In this document: in pieces, positions 12,942-14,992 of the stretch
How the letters are laid out: the number at the start of each line of letters is the position of its first letter
Position numbering within the stretch: the first letter of the stretch is position 1
Assembly: GCA_029013165.1 (NCBI GenBank)
Contig: JAQXMV010000162.1
Location: forward strand, 1 to 14,992
Direction of reading: 5' to 3'
Source of the DNA: Oscillospiraceae bacterium
GTDB lineage: Bacteria > Bacillota > Clostridia > Oscillospirales > Acutalibacteraceae
Length of the DNA stretch: 14,992 nucleotides
Program-made: the position numbers and the translations under genes
Notes under the pieces: model-generated
What the model saw: only the letters and a program-made list of their open reading frames with translations
What the model was told of the DNA's origin: nothing
Database searches by the model: none

Positions 12942-14393
12942 TTGGCTGCTGCATTAAGTCCCGAAAAACTTGCGAAAATAAGCGCAAGAAGAGAGAAAGA
13001 AATCCAGAAGTGGGAAAAACAAAAAGCAAGACCGAAAAGAAATACATACTTTGCCTACATTGTGCTTGTCACGACATTGATCTATGCAACCGATGAAATT
13101 GCCTCCCAGATAGGCACCCTTATGAAAACGGAAATTGCCAACGACCTGATGGCGAATTTCGGCGCAAGCTCTGTTTCCATGCTCGACCTGCTGACCGTGA
13201 TTATGGTGCCGTTTCAGGCACTGGCTCTGATCTACCGTCCGCTTGCCGACCGATTCGGAAGAAAAGTCTTTTTGGTTATCAACACATTCGGTATGAGCTT
13301 TGCGATGCTTCTCATATTCCTTTCCAACAACATCGCCCTATATTTCGTGGGTGCGGTTATGATACAGTTTTTCATTCCGCACGATATGCATGTTGTGTTT
13401 ATCATGGAATCTTCCCCGGCTAAAAGGCGAGCTATTATGTATTCTGTTATAAAATTCTTTGCCAATATGGGCGTTATGCTCATTCCGCTTCTTCGCCGTA
13501 CGCTGATGCACGATGTTTCTCAATGGCGTAATGTTTTCCTGATCCCTGCCGTTGTCGGTCTTGCGGTAAGCTTCATTGCCCTTTTATGTGCCCGTGAGAC
13601 GGACGCTTTCATTGACGCACGGCTTGCGTATCTGAGAAAAACCGATGAAGAGCGTGAAGCGGAAAAAGCACAAAAGAAAGCGGAAAGCTCTCAGGGCGGT
13701 ATTATTCAGGGTTTGAAATTTGCTTTTCAGCACAAACAGCTCAAGTGGCTTTACATCTCTTCTATTTTTGCCAATATCGGCGTTTTAGGCTCTGTCAACT
13801 ATCAGGTTATCATGAACTACGGATACGGAGATCACGCATTAAAAGCCGGCCTTTTTTCCGACATTACGAAAGCCGTTGAGGCCGTCAGCATTAACGAGGT
13901 TACTGCCGCCATTATGCTTTTCCCGATAGGTTCTGCCTTGGCGCAGGTCATTATGGGCTTTATTTGCGACAGTGTGGGAAGAAAGAAAGCGGCGATTGTA
14001 ACATCTCTTAACTGTCTGATAGGCTTTTTAGGATTCTACATCGGCTCATACTGCGGCTTTAATCCGTACATTGTCGGCTTCCTTTGCGGCGTATTTGTCG
14101 GAAGCTATTATTCCACAAACGATATCATTATCATGATGGTCGGAGAATCCGCACCGACGAACCTTCGCTCCTCCGTTATGTCGGCGCAGTTCATCGTCAC
14201 CGCAATCGGCTACGGCCTTGGGTATGGGCTTGGCTTGCCGCTGAATACGATTTTCGGCAACACCGCAGTCGGTCTCGTCAGCCTGTGTATGCTTGTGCCG
14301 GGATTCCTTGTCACACTCGTTGTGCTCTTTAAAAAGACGAATGAAACAAAAGGCCTTGATTTAGGTAAGGTTACGGGCGCCGAGTGGGATTGA
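12942..14393 (+). CDS. MFS transporter, sugar/metabolite porter-like, substrate unknown
   Basis: A 483-residue membrane protein with the two-bundle layout of major facilitator transporters, about twelve hydrophobic segments split by a charged loop (about 218-265). Motif A appears in both halves: RPLADRFGRKV (99-109) and GFICDSVGRKK (339-349). After TM4 and TM10 are ESSPAKRRA (156-164) and GESAPTNLRSS (401-411), the E-x-x-P-x-x-x-R pattern of sugar-porter and metabolite:proton symporter groups. An unusual basic, helical N-terminal extension of about 33 residues precedes TM1, and Asp51/Glu52 lie in TM1. I chose the TTG at 12942 because AGGAG (12929-12933) sits 8 bases before it; the in-frame GTG at 12933 overlaps that ribosome binding site. 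It is probably co-transcribed with the exported propeller-like gene. The substrate cannot be deduced. Confidence 0.85.
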   Translation: MAAALSPEKLAKISARREKEIQKWEKQKARPKRNTYFAYIVLVTTLIYATDEIASQIGTLMKTEIANDLMANFGASSVSMLDLLTVIMVPFQALALIYRPLADRFGRKVFLVINTFGMSFAMLLIFLSNNIALYFVGAVMIQFFIPHDMHVVFIMESSPAKRRAIMYSVIKFFANMGVMLIPLLRRTLMHDVSQWRNVFLIPAVVGLAVSFIALLCARETDAFIDARLAYLRKTDEEREAEKAQKKAESSQGGIIQGLKFAFQHKQLKWLYISSIFANIGVLGSVNYQVIMNYGYGDHALKAGLFSDITKAVEAVSINEVTAAIMLFPIGSALAQVIMGFICDSVGRKKAAIVTSLNCLIGFLGFYIGSYCGFNPYIVGFLCGVFVGSYYSTNDIIIMMVGESAPTNLRSSVMSAQFIVTAIGYGLGYGLGLPLNTIFGNTAVGLVSLCMLVPGFLVTLVVLFKKTNETKGLDLGKVTGAEWD

Positions 14394-14527
14394 CAACAAC
14401 ATTCGCAATTTCAGATGATATTCAATAAAAATGAGTAATTCAAAGTTTTCTATGATTATGACATTCGGGCATTTTTGATACCCACGAATAAAATGTCGAA
14501 AACAAGTGTAAAATAAGAAGCAAAAAG
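14394..14527. other. AT-rich intergenic sequence, possible accessory-element remnant
   Basis: No gene is seen. The stretch around 14459-14495 has GACATTCG and CGAATAAAATGTC in imperfect inverted orientation. The minus-strand reading across it has no ribosome binding site. The sequence looks like tail material of clostridial accessory elements, but this is an impression that I cannot verify. Confidence 0.3.
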
Positions 14528-14563
14528 AACAGAGGCAAATTCCTTGAACTTGCCTCTGTTTCT
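14528..14563 (+). terminator. Rho-independent terminator downstream of the MFS gene
   Basis: An 11-bp perfect stem, AACAGAGGCAA (14528-14538) and TTGCCTCTGTT (14550-14560), with an 11-base loop and TCT after it. It lies 135 bases beyond the MFS stop, so it could end that unit or separate it from the next gene. The A-run before the stem makes it potentially bidirectional. Confidence 0.75.
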
Positions 14564-14692
14564 ATGGTACGAGTGTTGATAACGGATTCAATTTTAATAT
14601 CAATTAACCGACAGTCAGACACATATTCTTGCTTGTATCAGAGGATTTTATAGTTTCTTCAACAAATCAAATACAGATTGCGAGGAAACAAT

Positions 14693-14971
14693 ATGTCAGA
14701 TTTTATTGAAGATTTTTATTATGGCAATATTGAGCCACAAGAGGTTAATTCAGAATTAACACCTAAACTCAAAAAGAAACTGAGTAACCTTGCCGAAAAA
14801 GAAGAACAGCTTACTGCAAGATTGTCTGGTGAGGATAAAGAACTGTTTCAAAGCTATGCAAGTGCATATATTGAGTTTTCAACATTAAGTAATGCAGACA
14901 GCTTTATATCAGGCTTCAGACTCGGCTCAAAAATTACATACGACACATTTGTTAAGAATACGAAAAGATGA
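14693..14971 (+). CDS. Small protein resembling DUF6809
   Basis: A 92-residue acidic, helical, soluble protein with no signal peptide. The ATG at 14693 follows GAGG (14682-14685) with 7 bases of spacing; the upstream in-frame TTG at 14678 is less likely. The start SDFIEDFYYGNIEPQE, a central Lys/Glu-rich helix with GEDKELFQSYASAYIEF, and the ending FISGFRLGSKI fit the pattern I remember for DUF6809, a clostridial family of unknown function common in phage-like and conjugative accessory DNA. That assignment is from memory of the motif pattern. Codon use is markedly more A/T-rich than the housekeeping genes to the left (many AAA, GAA, TTT, ATT), consistent with acquired DNA. It is complete and ends 21 bases before the window edge. 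Confidence 0.75.
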   Translation: MSDFIEDFYYGNIEPQEVNSELTPKLKKKLSNLAEKEEQLTARLSGEDKELFQSYASAYIEFSTLSNADSFISGFRLGSKITYDTFVKNTKR

Positions 14972-14992
14972 AAATCAGTTTGAGTGGGTTCG

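Noticed and set aside
14440..14622. A 60-codon minus-strand frame between the MFS gene and the small gene
   Set aside because: No ribosome binding site, it crosses the terminator, and its hydrophobic run is encoded by the A/T-rich terminator region.

Overview
The window looks like a chromosomal segment of an anaerobic Firmicute, probably class Clostridia near the Oscillospiraceae/Ruminococcaceae. This is inferred from gene content and style, not from any database match. The pointers are an L27 with a cleavable N-terminal extension next to its processing protease Prp, strong AGGAGG-type ribosome binding sites, sigma-A-like promoters with TGn extended -10 boxes, and a divergent ParE/ParC pair. 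Most of the window is tightly packed housekeeping sequence; the right-hand 3 kb is looser, visibly more AT-rich and accessory-like.

Layout, left to right. (1) 1-405: the 3' end of murC on the + strand, ending at a strong hairpin terminator shared with the convergent operon that follows. (2) 590-4850, minus strand: a two-gene topoisomerase operon, ParE-like ATPase/Toprim subunit then ParC-like cleavage subunit, with a promoter near 4944-4972. (3) 5054-5501, plus strand: a single-gene thioredoxin unit with an excellent promoter and terminator and an unusual CQPC active site. (4) 5511-5840: a hairpin-rich, repeat-like intergenic block between converging genes. (5) 5867-10099, minus strand: the arginine/ornithine operon argC-argJ-argB-argD. 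Together these genes take glutamate to ornithine through the acetyl-recycling cycle. A near-consensus promoter and two ARG-box-like operators lie upstream. (6) 10398-11332, minus strand: rplU-prp-rpmA (L21, L27 protease, L27) with a promoter and a structured leader.

(7) 11480-11992: about 500 bases without a convincing gene, holding an isolated 19-bp perfect hairpin and possible remnants of lost sequence. (8) 12035-14393, plus strand: a two-gene unit coding for an exported, cysteine-rich, beta-propeller-like protein and an MFS transporter, both of unknown substrate. (9) 14528-14971: a terminator, then a small gene resembling the DUF6809-type proteins common in clostridial accessory regions.

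I did not find a clearly new defence, mobile or RNA system. The parts most worth a second look are the propeller/MFS pair with its odd flanks, the altered ATP-site motifs of the ParE-like protein, the CQPC/cis-Pro-Cys thioredoxin, the paired ARG boxes, and the hairpin cluster at 5511-5840. No tRNA, rRNA, CRISPR array or complete insertion sequence was seen.
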